This document shows positions 44,423 to 53,353 of a DNA stretch of 64,000 nt, one piece after another; within the stretch, counting starts at the first letter, position 1; every line of letters starts with the position of its first letter. Location: assembly GCA_022793195.1 (NCBI GenBank), contig JAAWCJ010000038.1, positions 1-64,000 on the forward strand. The letters are read 5' to 3'. This stretch comes from Lachnospiraceae bacterium (GTDB lineage: Bacteria > Bacillota > Clostridia > Lachnospirales > Lachnospiraceae). The position numbers and the translations under genes are program-made. Below the pieces are notes generated by a model, which was not told the DNA's origin, ran no database searches, and worked only from the letters and a program-made list of their open reading frames with translations.

Positions 44423-45244
44423 ATGAAACGAGAAAAATTGCTTACTGTGAAAAACCTTGTCACCATAGCGGTACTGGCGGCAGTGGCCGCGGTGCTTATG
44501 TATCTGGAATTCCCGCTATGGTTCGCACCGCCTTTTTACGAGCTGGATTTCAGTGAAATTCCTGTGCTGGTGGGAGCATTTTCCATGGGGCCGGCTGCCG
44601 GCTTTGTGATTGAGGTTTTAAAGGTGGTTATCAAGCTTCTTCTGAAAGGCTCCACCACCATGGGAGTGGGCGACTGGGCAAACCTTTTGATTGGCTGTTC
44701 CCTGGTGATTCCGGCAGCCATGATTTATACGAAAAACCGTACCAGAAAAGGGGCAATTATCGGCCTTGTGGTGGGAACCCTCACCATGGCCTTTGTGGGG
44801 TGCTTCCTGAATGGCTACGTGCTTCTTCCTACATATGCCCAGGCCTTTGAGGGGGCATGGCAGGGGTTTTTAGTCATGGGGGCTTTTACGGCAGCGGTAG
44901 CCTTTCCTGTATTTTTCTTTTATGGCAGGGAGAAAGGGGAACATCCGATTCTGATTGGGATGGTGGTGGAGATTTTGATTCTTGCAGCGGCCATTGTCCT
45001 GATGAATGTACTGAAACTTTTTTCTGGCGACAGCCTGGCCGGATTAATCAGTATGGGAACAGCTGTGAACCCTGCCATTACGGGAATTTGGAGTTTTGTA
45101 CTGCTGGCTGTACTGCCCTTTAATCTGTTAAAAGGGACAATAGTTTCTCTAATTACTGTTTTGATTTATAAACGGATTCGAGTTATAATAAAACAGGCTG
45201 GTGATTCCGGGAGAGTGTCCGGAAATAGTTTTGAGAAGCTTTGA
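44423..45244 (+). CDS. ribU: ECF-type riboflavin transporter substrate-binding protein (RibU)
   Basis: 273 aa with six membrane segments. The N-terminal LMYLEFPLWFAPPFYELDFSEIPVL segment and the GDWANLLIG region are typical of RibU S-components. Control by the FMN riboswitch makes riboflavin the clear substrate. The ECF energising module is encoded elsewhere. GGAGG precedes the ATG. The charged C-terminal tail (245-273) is longer than usual. A strong terminator follows. Confidence 0.93.
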   Translation: MKREKLLTVKNLVTIAVLAAVAAVLMYLEFPLWFAPPFYELDFSEIPVLVGAFSMGPAAGFVIEVLKVVIKLLLKGSTTMGVGDWANLLIGCSLVIPAAMIYTKNRTRKGAIIGLVVGTLTMAFVGCFLNGYVLLPTYAQAFEGAWQGFLVMGAFTAAVAFPVFFFYGREKGEHPILIGMVVEILILAAAIVLMNVLKLFSGDSLAGLISMGTAVNPAITGIWSFVLLAVLPFNLLKGTIVSLITVLIYKRIRVIIKQAGDSGRVSGNSFEKL

Positions 45245-45312
45245 GGTTTTTCAGGACTGTGGAACATGGGCTTTAGGAGCTTTAACAGGAGTTTTTTGTC
45301 ACGGAAATCAGG

Positions 45313-45345
45313 CCGGAGATGCATGTGCTGCATCTCCGGATTTTA
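45313..45345 (+). terminator. Terminator of ribU
   Basis: CCGGAGATGCA (45313-45323) pairs with TGCATCTCCGG (45329-45339), followed by ATTTTATT. Confidence 0.85.
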
Positions 45346-45389
45346 TTGTGGTACAGGATTTTTGAATGATAATCCAGGAGGTAGTGACC

Positions 45390-46163
45390 ATGAAATTCAG
45401 GCCCTGTATTGATATCCATAACGGAAAAGTAAAACAGATCGTAGGGGGAAGCCTGCAGGATGCGGGCAGTGTGGCGGAAGAGAATTTTGTATCGGGCCAG
45501 GATGCTGCTTTTTATGCGGAATTTTATAAAAAAGACGGTCTTTCGGGAGGACATGTGATCTTATTGAACCCGGAAGGCTCGGAATACTATCAGGCCACAA
45601 AAGAGCAGGCGGCGAAGGCCCTGGCAGCATATCCGGGAGGCCTCCAGGTGGGCGGCGGTATCCATGAAAAAAATGCGGCGGGATTTTTGGATATGGGCGC
45701 CACCCATGTGATTGTCACTTCTTACGTATTCCGGGACGGGCAGTTTAGGGCGGAAAATTTAAAAAAGCTTGTGAAAGCAGTGGGAAAGGAACGGCTGGTG
45801 CTGGATTTGAGTTGCCGTAAGAGAGATGGTGTTTATTATATTGTCACTAATCGCTGGCAGACATTCACAAAAGTCCCGGTGAACAGAGAAACTCTTTTAC
45901 GGCTGTCGGATCATTGCAGTGAATTTTTGATTCATGCCGTAGATGTGGAAGGGAAAGCTTCCGGGGTGGAAAAAGAGCTCCTTGGGCTTTTGGGGGATTT
46001 TGTAGAAATCCCTGTGACGTATGCTGGCGGTGTGGGAAGTTTTGCGGATCTGGAGACAGTGAGGCAGTTGGGGAAAGGCAGAGTGGACGTGACCGTGGGG
46101 AGTGCGCTGGATCTCTTCGGCGGAAATATGGAATACCGAAAAGTTCTTGAATTCATGGGATAA
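45390..46163 (+). CDS. hisA: ProFAR isomerase of eukaryotic type (HisA / yeast His6-like)
   Basis: 257 aa from the ATG at 45390 behind CAGGAGG. It follows the yeast His6 pattern, not the usual bacterial HisA: CIDIHNGKVKQIVGGSL near the start, ENFVSGQDAAFYAEFYKKD, GGLQVGGGIHEKNA, VIVTSYVF, VLDLSCRKRDG, NRWQTFT, EFLIHAVDVEG, DVTVGSALDLFGGN. The catalytic Asp pair appears as Asp near 9 and Asp in VLDLSC. It performs the fourth histidine step. It is isolated from hisHF (2.5-4 kb) and sits 14 nt before a ROK gene. Eukaryotic-type HisA in bacteria is unusual and suggests ancient transfer. Confidence 0.9.
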   Translation: MKFRPCIDIHNGKVKQIVGGSLQDAGSVAEENFVSGQDAAFYAEFYKKDGLSGGHVILLNPEGSEYYQATKEQAAKALAAYPGGLQVGGGIHEKNAAGFLDMGATHVIVTSYVFRDGQFRAENLKKLVKAVGKERLVLDLSCRKRDGVYYIVTNRWQTFTKVPVNRETLLRLSDHCSEFLIHAVDVEGKASGVEKELLGLLGDFVEIPVTYAGGVGSFADLETVRQLGKGRVDVTVGSALDLFGGNMEYRKVLEFMG

Positions 46164-46177
46164 AAGAGGAGACATAA

Positions 46178-47299
46178 ATGGAACAGAAGGGAAATAACGC
46201 CGAGACAAAGAGGTTGAATAAAACTAAAATTGCAAAATATATTTATCATCATGGGGAAGCATCCAAACAGGAAATCGCTGCAGCGCTGAACCTTTCCATG
46301 CCTACTGTTTTGCAGCGGGTGAAAGAACTTCTGCAGGAAGGGATTATTACAGAAGCAGGGGAGTATGAATCGACCGGAGGGAGAAAGGCGAAAGTCCTGT
46401 CTGTGGCGGCAAAGGTCCGGTATGCGGTGGGCCTGGATATTACGGGAAACCATGTCAGTTTTGTGCTTCTGGATGTCAGTGGAAAGGTTCTTGAAAAAAA
46501 GAGGATCCGGTGCGCTTTTGAGGACAATGAGGAGTATTATCAAAATCTGGGGGAGATGTTAAATATCTTTCTGGATAAATATAAGGTGGACAGAGAGCGG
46601 ATTTTAGGGGTTGGAATCTCCATTCCCGGTATTGTGGATGAAGAGAAGAGGAGAATGTCCCAGTCCCATGCATTGAAGCTTGAAAACTTTCAGCTGGATA
46701 AGATTTCCAGCCATATTCCCTGGCGGACCTGCTTTCGGAATGATGCCAACAGCGCCGCTTACGCAGAACTTCGTGGCAACAGCCGGGATACGGTTTATCT
46801 ATCCTTAAGCAATACGGTGGGCGGGGCCATTTATATGGGCGGGATGATTTATAAAGGCGCCCATTTTCGGAGCGCTGAGTTTGGCCATATGATTCTGGTG
46901 CCGGGGGGGAGGCCCTGCTACTGCGGACGAAAAGGCTGTATGGATTCTTACTGTTCTGCAGGAGTGCTGGCCAGGTGGGCCGGAGATGACCTGGACAGTT
47001 TTTTTAAAGGGCTTGAGGAAGAAAATCCGGTATACCAGACAGTATGGCGGGAGTATCTGAATGACCTGGCCATTGCCATTACCAACCTTCGGATGGCCTT
47101 TGACTGTGATGTGGTTTTGGGAGGATATGTGGGAGGATACATGGACCGGTATATGGGGGCGTTGGAAGATAAGATTGCCGAGTACCGGATTTTCGACTTA
47201 AACCAGAATTATATCAGGACAGGAAAATATAAACATGAAGCAGCAGCCATTGGGGCAGGAATCCGATTTGTGGAAGAATATTTTGATGGAATTTCGTAA
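46178..47299 (+). CDS. ROK family transcriptional regulator (NagC/XylR type)
   Basis: 373 aa. The N-terminal winged helix-turn-helix (KIAKYIYHHGEASKQEIAAAL, then MPTVLQRVKELL) is fused to a ROK sugar-kinase-like domain: VGLDITGNHVSF near 86, GVGISIPGIVDEE near 146, and the zinc motif CYCGRKGCMDSYC (near 247-259). These proteins bind a sugar and release DNA. The next genes encode two polyol-type dehydrogenases behind their own promoter, the likely target. Confidence 0.92.
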   Translation: MEQKGNNAETKRLNKTKIAKYIYHHGEASKQEIAAALNLSMPTVLQRVKELLQEGIITEAGEYESTGGRKAKVLSVAAKVRYAVGLDITGNHVSFVLLDVSGKVLEKKRIRCAFEDNEEYYQNLGEMLNIFLDKYKVDRERILGVGISIPGIVDEEKRRMSQSHALKLENFQLDKISSHIPWRTCFRNDANSAAYAELRGNSRDTVYLSLSNTVGGAIYMGGMIYKGAHFRSAEFGHMILVPGGRPCYCGRKGCMDSYCSAGVLARWAGDDLDSFFKGLEEENPVYQTVWREYLNDLAIAITNLRMAFDCDVVLGGYVGGYMDRYMGALEDKIAEYRIFDLNQNYIRTGKYKHEAAAIGAGIRFVEEYFDGIS

Positions 47300-47339
47300 A
47301 AAAATTATGGAAATTTTTGTGAAATCCGCTTATAAGGTA

Positions 47340-47368
47340 TTGACATTTCCAAGGCACCATGGGATAAT
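47340..47368 (+). promoter_or_regulatory. Predicted promoter of the dehydrogenase pair
   Basis: TTGACA (47340-47345), 17-bp spacer, GATAAT (47363-47368), 85 bp before the ATG at 47453. AT-rich sequence just downstream (around 47371-47395) is where a ROK operator would be expected, but no clear palindrome is visible. Confidence 0.6.
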
Positions 47369-47452
47369 GGAATTACTTAAATAAAGCATTTTATAAAAGT
47401 CGAAACAAGTAAAAACAGTTGTCTGCAGGATGTCATTGAGGAGGGTAAGGCC

Positions 47453-48508
47453 ATGGAAGGCAAAATGAAAATAGCAGTCATGGAAGGAATCGGGAAAATG
47501 GGGTTCACGGAAAGGGATATTCCGGTTCCGAAAGCCAATGAAGTGTTGGTGAAACTGGATTACGTGGGAATCTGCGGTTCCGATATTCATTATTATGAGA
47601 CGGGGCGCATTGGGGATTATATTGTGGAGCCGCCTTTTGTGCTGGGCCATGAACCTGGCGGCGTTGTGGTGGAAGTGGGTGCGGATGTAAAGCATCTGAA
47701 GGTGGGGGACAAGGTAGCCCTGGAGCCGGGGAAGACCTGTGGCCACTGTGAGTTTTGCCGGGAGGGAAAATATAACCTGTGTCCCGACGTGGTATTTTTT
47801 GCGACGCCTCCTGTGGACGGGGTATTCCAGGAATATGTGGCTCACGAGGCGGATCTTTGTTTCAAGCTTCCTGAAAATGTAAGCACCCTGGAGGGCGCCC
47901 TTATAGAACCTTTGGCGGTGGGATTCCATGCAGCAAGACAGGGCAATGCCCAGGCGGGGATGACGGCTGTTGTCACCGGTTCCGGATGCATTGGCCTGGT
48001 ATCCATGATGGCCTGTAAAGCCATGGGCGTGTCGAAGGTGTATGTGGTCGATATTATGGAAAAGCGTCTGGAAAAAGCCATGGAGCTTGGCGCCACCGGC
48101 GTGATCAACAGTAAAAACGTGGATATGGTGGAGGAAGTGATGCGCCTTACAGAAGGAAGAGGCGCGGATTTGGTCATCGAGACTGCCGGAACGGAAATTA
48201 CCACCAGACAGGCCATTCATTGTACAAGGAAGGGCGCTACCATCGTGTTGGTGGGCTATTCCAAGAGTGGGGAGTTGACGCTTCCCATCAGCCTGGCCCT
48301 TGACAAGGAGCTGACTTTTAAGACCGTATTCCGTTACCGCCATATTTATCCCATGGCCATTGAAGCAGTGGCTGCCGGAAAGGTCAACCTGAAAGGAATC
48401 GTCACGGATATTTTTGATCTGGATGATGCCCAGAGGGCGATGGATGACAGTATCAATAAAAAGGCAGAGATTGTAAAAGGTGTCATTAAAGTCAATAAAG
48501 ACGCCTGA
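47453..48508 (+). CDS. Zinc-dependent medium-chain polyol dehydrogenase (sorbitol/xylitol dehydrogenase-like)
   Basis: 351 aa. Catalytic zinc site [14 protein letters not shown] (Cys near 42, His near 47) and GHEPGG (near 68), structural zinc cysteines [15 protein letters not shown] (near 98-112), and a Rossmann motif (VTGSGCIGL near 175). It resembles L-iditol/xylitol dehydrogenases, which oxidise a polyol to a ketose with NAD+. It shares an operon with an SDR 52 nt downstream. Start at the ATG following GAGGAGGG. Confidence 0.9.
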   Translation: MEGKMKIAVMEGIGKMGFTERDIPVPKANEVLVKLDYVGICGSDIHYYETGRIGDYIVEPPFVLGHEPGGVVVEVGADVKHLKVGDKVALEPGKTCGHCEFCREGKYNLCPDVVFFATPPVDGVFQEYVAHEADLCFKLPENVSTLEGALIEPLAVGFHAARQGNAQAGMTAVVTGSGCIGLVSMMACKAMGVSKVYVVDIMEKRLEKAMELGATGVINSKNVDMVEEVMRLTEGRGADLVIETAGTEITTRQAIHCTRKGATIVLVGYSKSGELTLPISLALDKELTFKTVFRYRHIYPMAIEAVAAGKVNLKGIVTDIFDLDDAQRAMDDSINKKAEIVKGVIKVNKDA

Positions 48509-48560
48509 TAAAACATTTCAAAGGAAAAAAACTGTTAATAAAGAGAAAAGGAGAAGAATT

Positions 48561-49328
48561 ATGAGCTATTTGGATGAAGTATTTGGGTTGTCAGGAAAAG
48601 TTGCAATCGTAACAGGCGGCGGACGCGGAATCGGACAGGTGGTAGCCATGGGCCTTGCCAAAGCGGGGGCTGAGGTTGTCATCATTGCCAGAAGCAATGC
48701 GGACGAAACCATTGAAAAAATCACGGCTGAAGGCGGAAAATGCTATTTTGTGAGAGCAGACGTGACAAAAGAGGCAGATGTGGATGCCGCCCTGGCAGAA
48801 ATCATGAAGAAGTCCGGCCATATTGATGTGGTATTCAACAATGCCGGTATCTGCAAGCATCAGGGAACATTTGAAGCAAGCATTGAAGACTGGAGAGAGG
48901 TTGTGGACGTAAACCTGACCGGTGAGTATATCATGGCCCGTGCAGTTGCAAAAATCATGGTGGATAACAAGATCCATGGCAGTATCATCAACATGGCTTC
49001 CATGTCGGGAACCATCGCAAACATTCCCCAGTGGCAGTGCTCCTACAATGCCTCCAAGGCAGGTGTCATCCATATGACCCGCTCTCTGGCCCTGGAATGG
49101 GCGGAATACGGTATCCGTGTCAACAGCTTGAGCCCTGGATATATCGCAACACCCATGTCTGTGGATACACCCCAGGAGCTTAAGGATGCATGGCTTCCTC
49201 TGATGCCTATGCACCGCATGGGTAAGCCCGAAGAGCTGATTCCCGCCGTGCTTTACCTGGCCAGCGATGCTTCCGGTTATACCACCGGTAGCGATACCAT
49301 CGTGGACGGCGCATATACCTGCTTCTAA
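48561..49328 (+). CDS. Short-chain dehydrogenase/reductase
   Basis: 255 aa from the ATG at 48561, AAAGGAG upstream; a longer frame would overlap the previous gene without similarity. Classical SDR: cofactor motif GGGRGIG near 17, NNAGI near 92, and the catalytic Ser-Tyr-Lys set as MASMSG near 147 and YNASKAG near 162. Asp or Ala specificity residues (IARSN) leave NAD versus NADP open. With the medium-chain enzyme it may interconvert polyols and ketoses. It is followed by non-coding foldback DNA. Confidence 0.9.
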   Translation: MSYLDEVFGLSGKVAIVTGGGRGIGQVVAMGLAKAGAEVVIIARSNADETIEKITAEGGKCYFVRADVTKEADVDAALAEIMKKSGHIDVVFNNAGICKHQGTFEASIEDWREVVDVNLTGEYIMARAVAKIMVDNKIHGSIINMASMSGTIANIPQWQCSYNASKAGVIHMTRSLALEWAEYGIRVNSLSPGYIATPMSVDTPQELKDAWLPLMPMHRMGKPEELIPAVLYLASDASGYTTGSDTIVDGAYTCF

Positions 49329-49339
49329 AAATATATACC

Positions 49340-49600
49340 TTTATAAAACCGCTGTCAAATTTTGCGGGAAGGTTCGTTTCCGGTACTGGCGCCATGAATC
49401 TTGAAGTTCTAAAATGTTCTGATTTAGATACCGGTTCCCCTGCAACCGGCTTATGATCCGCCGTCCATGGCGTCATAAGCCTTTTCCGGACTTCCTGTCC
49501 GGAAATTGCAGTATTTTTGCAGAACATTAAGAACTTCTAAGATTCGCGGCGATGTACCGGACACGAAACCTCCCGCAAAATTTGACGAGACTTTTATAAA
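49340..49600. repeat. Foldback element C (261 bp), multi-branched, unknown family
   Basis: Terminal arms of about 75 bp are complementary with few mismatches. The left arm starts TTTATAAAA, then GTCAAATTTTGCGGGA and later CTTGAAGTTCT.AAATGTTCTG; the right arm mirrors it and ends at 49600. Inside are two clean hairpins (49448-49481, GGCTTATGA...TCATAAGCC; 49483-49505, TTCCGGA...TCCGGAA) plus a TGCAA/TTGCA pairing, so a transcript would form a branched cloverleaf-like fold. No coding frame. Unrelated in sequence to elements A and B. Confidence 0.8.
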
Positions 49601-49823
49601 TCTGCCTCTTTCAGGAAAAACCCGGCTCTGTCCAGGGAAAAACCGTTCAAAAACCGCCGGTACTTGAAATTTTCAAGTGTTAATGCAGAAAATTTCTTAG
49701 TACCGCTACGAGGTTTTGAGGTGCTGAGTGCCAGTGGTACTCGTTTAGTACGGACCGAAGCGGAGCGGAGACCGGAAACGTGTTTTGACCGGACAGAGCC
49801 GGGTTTTTCCCGAAAAGGTAGAC
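49601..49823. repeat. Foldback element D (about 220 bp), abutting element C
   Basis: GAAAAACCCGGCTCTGTCC (49615-49633) pairs exactly with 49791-49809, and the arms extend imperfectly on both sides. An internal hairpin joins GGTACTTGAAATTTT with AAAATTTCTTAGTACC. It begins at the base where element C ends. Function unknown; a non-autonomous mobile element or structured RNA are the options. Confidence 0.7.
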
Positions 49824-49834
49824 CTTTTTTAGAA

Positions 49835-49889
49835 AATACCCTTGCCAATATCTGTTTGTAAACGCAGATATTTTGGTGGGGGTATTTTT
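49835..49889. terminator. Long hairpin, probable terminator
   Basis: AATACCC ... CCAATATCTG pairs in steps with CAGATATTTTGG ... GGGTATTTTT (49835-49889). It ends the non-coding block and carries a T run on the plus strand. Confidence 0.65.
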
Positions 49890-50034
49890 GTATGTTTTTT
49901 AAGTGATTGTTGAAAGACGACATTTTATTTATGTGGAAAAAATTCAGAAAACATGATAAAATAATAGTACTTAATTAAAATAAACTGTCGCAAAAAAGTA
50001 TTCAAGAGATAAGTGTATGAATCAGGAGGGACTT

Positions 50035-50751
50035 ATGATAATAAAAATAATTTTTTCCGTTATTGCAGCGCTTGTTCCCATGTTTGTGAGCGAAAGAATA
50101 AAAATTCTATTTGGTGAAAAAGCAGATCTTATAATCCTTGTACTTTCGGGATTCATTTCTTTTGTAGTGCTTTTTGTGGCACAGCTTTTTCTGGATAAAC
50201 TGGGAAGAAGATTCAATCAGATGAATAAGTATCGTGGACAGTGGATAGAAGAAATGACGTGTTACCATAATAACGAGCCTGTGGAGCGTTTTATTGGAAT
50301 CGGCGTAATTCGATATGACCGGAAAATAGATGAATATATTTTTGTAGGAAAAACCTATGCGTTAAATGGCATGGAGAAATATTCATGGTCTATTGATTAT
50401 TTTCATCCAAACCGCGACGATTCCATGGAATATGTATGCAGCGTTGACATTCCCGGAGAACGTTCCATTGGGCAGATTACTTTTTACAACGCCAATGAAT
50501 GTACAGGGAATATTTGGGTTATGAATGGTGATTGGTATAGATTTGATGCCCATCGCATGAAAAGAGAGGAGCTGTATAAATTCCAGGTCAGCCCAACGAC
50601 AAAACCAAGATGGAGAAAAAATTCCGATTATGGAGTGGTTGCCAGTTATCAGGATTGCCCGGAATTTGTGCGCAATTACAGTCAGGAAAAATTTCCACCG
50701 ATTTTTCCTGACTCTGTGGAATTGGATAAAGAAAGTAGTGAGTCGGACTGA
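50035..50751 (+). CDS. Two-TM protein with beta-rich C-terminal domain (Cap15/S-2TM-beta-like, unproven)
   Basis: 238 aa from the ATG at 50035, since AGGAGGG lies inside the longer frame that starts at 50017. Two membrane helices (about 2-19 and 30-54) are followed by a soluble domain whose YRGQWIEE, GIGVIRYD, EYIFVGKTYAL, YSWSIDYF and GQITFYNANECTGNIWVM segments look like a beta barrel. This layout resembles the two-helix beta-barrel effectors of anti-phage systems such as Cap15, but I see no CD-NTase beside it. Low-GC, with a restriction-modification gene next. Function unknown. Confidence 0.5.
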   Translation: MIIKIIFSVIAALVPMFVSERIKILFGEKADLIILVLSGFISFVVLFVAQLFLDKLGRRFNQMNKYRGQWIEEMTCYHNNEPVERFIGIGVIRYDRKIDEYIFVGKTYALNGMEKYSWSIDYFHPNRDDSMEYVCSVDIPGERSIGQITFYNANECTGNIWVMNGDWYRFDAHRMKREELYKFQVSPTTKPRWRKNSDYGVVASYQDCPEFVRNYSQEKFPPIFPDSVELDKESSESD

Positions 50752-50895
50752 CAGGTGAAGTGGTTTCAGCTAATAACGAGGGCTCCCATAAGGAGAGAAT
50801 AATACATTATCATACAAAACACTTGTTCTAAAAGAAGAACTGTGGTAAAGTAATTGATATCAACGCGATGTATAGGGCCGGAAAGAGGGAGAGGA

Positions 50896-53205
50896 ATGGC
50901 GAAAGGGAAACGGGCGGAATCAAGATGTAGATACCTGGTCAGAAAAATTGCTTCTGAGAAGGGGTGGGATATCAGGCATCCCCACAAAGGGGGCGATTTT
51001 CTTGAGGAGCAGGAGATTGAAGATTTTTTGCCTGGCTGCGGCCTGGACGGGGCAAAGCCGGATTTCCTGGTATGCAAAAGAATGGTTCCCATTGCAGTGG
51101 CGGAAGCTAAAAATGACAGGAAAAAGATCGGCCAGGCGTTGACAGAAGCGATGGAGTACGCCACTGCGATCAACAGAAGGGGAAAATATGAGATCAGGAT
51201 TGCCATTGGCGTTGCAGGGGAAGAAGATCACGGATATCTGTTTCAGACAGCATACTGGGACGGGAAAAAGTGGACGGGCCTAAAGTCAAGGGGATTTGAA
51301 TTGACCGGTTTTCCAAGTGTCTCGGAAGTGGAAGGAGCTTTACTTACCAACAATGGCACCACAGAAGTGACGATACCGGATATTTCAGATTATATCAATA
51401 CTGCGATAGAGTTGTCGTCGATTCTGCGTTCGGCAAAAATAGAGCCGTCCTTAAGGCCAAAAGTACTGGGCGCGGTTATCACCGCACTATACTGGGGTGA
51501 GATCAATTTAGAAAAAGGGAAAGAACTTGTATCCATCAATGAACTGGTTGCAGGAGCGATCACATCGGCGGAACATTTTGACAGTGAGAAAAAGCAGCAG
51601 TTGATAGAAGCTCTGAGATTAAACCTGGGAGAGTACAACAGGTTGGCAGAGCAAATATGTAAAATTGTTTTCCTGTTAAAAAAATTAAATATAAAATCCG
51701 TCCTTCAGACAGATACGGATTTTTTGGGATTATTATATGAAGCATTTATCAGATATGGTTATGATAATAATTCTCTTGGAATTGTCTTTACACCCAGGCA
51801 TATTACAAAATATTGTGCAGATTTGATTGATGTGACGGCGAAAGATAAGGTAATTGATATTGCCTGTGGTTCCGGAGGCTTTTTAGTGGCGTCTTTTGAC
51901 AGGATGATGTCAACGTCGAAAGAACTGGGGATTCCGGCAGAAATTATCCGGGAATCGCTTTATGGCTTTGATACCAATCCGACCGTATGGTCGCTGGCGG
52001 CATTAAATATGTTTTTCAGAGGAGATGGCAAGAGCCACATAGAAAATGTCAGCTGTTTTGAGGCAAAGAGCAGCGAGCGTGTAAAGAACCAGTTTACAAA
52101 AGCCTTACTAAACCCTCCGTTTTCACAGGAAGAGGAACCGGAGCGGGATTTTATTTCCACAGCCATGGAAGCCCTCCAGACAATGGGGCTAATGGCTGTG
52201 GTCGTGAAATCCGGCATTTTCGCCGATGATGATAACGCAACATGGAGAAACCGGTTTTTGAAAAAACATTCTGTTTTAGGCTTGATCAGCCTGCCGGGAG
52301 ATTTGTTTTATCCGACAGCTGTTGATACGACGATTATGATAGCTCAGGCCCATCGTCCACAAAAGAATACGGATAACGTGTTTATGGCGAAAATATGGAA
52401 TGACGGATATAAAAAATTAAAGGGAAAAAGAGTGGAGGCAGAAGGCTCCCAGCTGTCAGAAGTACTGGAGGAATTCAGAAGGTTCAGAAAGGGGCAAGAG
52501 ATAGAAGGCCATCTGGCTACGGTGATCAGAGCGGAAAAAATTGTGGAAAACGGAGCGGAGTTTTCGCCGGAACAATATTTGCCGCAGCCTGTATTCCCGG
52601 AATATGAACAGGAGAGATACCGGGAAAATGTAACAAAATCTATTTTGACAACAGCGGTGTGCATCGCAGATATTGCAGATGAAGTGTTACCGGATTTTCC
52701 TGAAAAATCCGGCCTCCCGGACTTACCTTACGGGACGAAAAAAAGTATGGAAGAATTTTTTGATGTCCGCGTGGGAAAATCGAAGGGAGAAAGTAATTAT
52801 TTTGATGGTTCATGCCCTTACATTTCTTCTGGAGATCCGCAAAACAGTGTTGTGAGACTGGTGGCGGACGTGGAAGGAGAGGTCTTTGAAAAAGGGGGGA
52901 TTACTGTCACGTGTTTTGGCCAGGCATATGTACAGCCATGGAGGTTTATGGCCAGGGGAAACGGCGGAAGCGCGGTCAGAGTCCTGATCCCCAAATATCA
53001 TATGACGTATTCGGAGCTTGTATGGTTTGCGGCTCAGATTAATATGCAAAGATGGAGGTTTTTTTATGGGAGGATGGCCATTCTAAAACGGTTAAAACAA
53101 TTAGAACTTTGTGCGCCGGATAGAAAACTCCCTGATGGCAGGAGCAGTATTGCCAATAAGATTAGTGAACTTTCCGGTAAAGTTTCTGATATCATGAAAG
53201 AATAA
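50896..53205 (+). CDS. Single-chain restriction-modification enzyme (nuclease, N6-adenine methylase, specificity domains)
   Basis: 769 aa from the ATG at 50896. Residues 1-110 carry a PD-(D/E)xK-like nuclease pattern (KPDFLV ... AVAEAK, near 53-73) of the HsdR-N type. An HsdM-like methylase core covers about 220-520 with FTPRHITKYCADL, motif I DIACGSGGFL and motif IV NPPF. The C-terminal 150 residues (KSMEEFFDVRVGKSKGES, then YISSGDPQNSVVR) look like one target-recognition domain. Together R-M-S in one chain suggests a type IIG or type I-like enzyme that cuts and methylates one asymmetric site. No separate hsdS or hsdR is present. Confidence 0.8.
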   Translation: MAKGKRAESRCRYLVRKIASEKGWDIRHPHKGGDFLEEQEIEDFLPGCGLDGAKPDFLVCKRMVPIAVAEAKNDRKKIGQALTEAMEYATAINRRGKYEIRIAIGVAGEEDHGYLFQTAYWDGKKWTGLKSRGFELTGFPSVSEVEGALLTNNGTTEVTIPDISDYINTAIELSSILRSAKIEPSLRPKVLGAVITALYWGEINLEKGKELVSINELVAGAITSAEHFDSEKKQQLIEALRLNLGEYNRLAEQICKIVFLLKKLNIKSVLQTDTDFLGLLYEAFIRYGYDNNSLGIVFTPRHITKYCADLIDVTAKDKVIDIACGSGGFLVASFDRMMSTSKELGIPAEIIRESLYGFDTNPTVWSLAALNMFFRGDGKSHIENVSCFEAKSSERVKNQFTKALLNPPFSQEEEPERDFISTAMEALQTMGLMAVVVKSGIFADDDNATWRNRFLKKHSVLGLISLPGDLFYPTAVDTTIMIAQAHRPQKNTDNVFMAKIWNDGYKKLKGKRVEAEGSQLSEVLEEFRRFRKGQEIEGHLATVIRAEKIVENGAEFSPEQYLPQPVFPEYEQERYRENVTKSILTTAVCIADIADEVLPDFPEKSGLPDLPYGTKKSMEEFFDVRVGKSKGESNYFDGSCPYISSGDPQNSVVRLVADVEGEVFEKGGITVTCFGQAYVQPWRFMARGNGGSAVRVLIPKYHMTYSELVWFAAQINMQRWRFFYGRMAILKRLKQLELCAPDRKLPDGRSSIANKISELSGKVSDIMKE

Positions 53206-53353
53206 CATATCAGTCCTTTAATTATAAGCTATAAAACATCCATGCTACGGAGCGTTGCCTTTATGAAAATGAGCGTTTCTTGTAATAGAGTATTGTGGAA
53301 ATTATCATTGAGGAGGCAGCGAAAAGCTGACTTAATTTTCGGAGGACTATAAA

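Noticed and set aside
47330-48343. 337-residue minus-strand frame opposite the polyol dehydrogenase
   Set aside because: Antisense shadow; it crosses the promoter region and lacks a recognisable domain.
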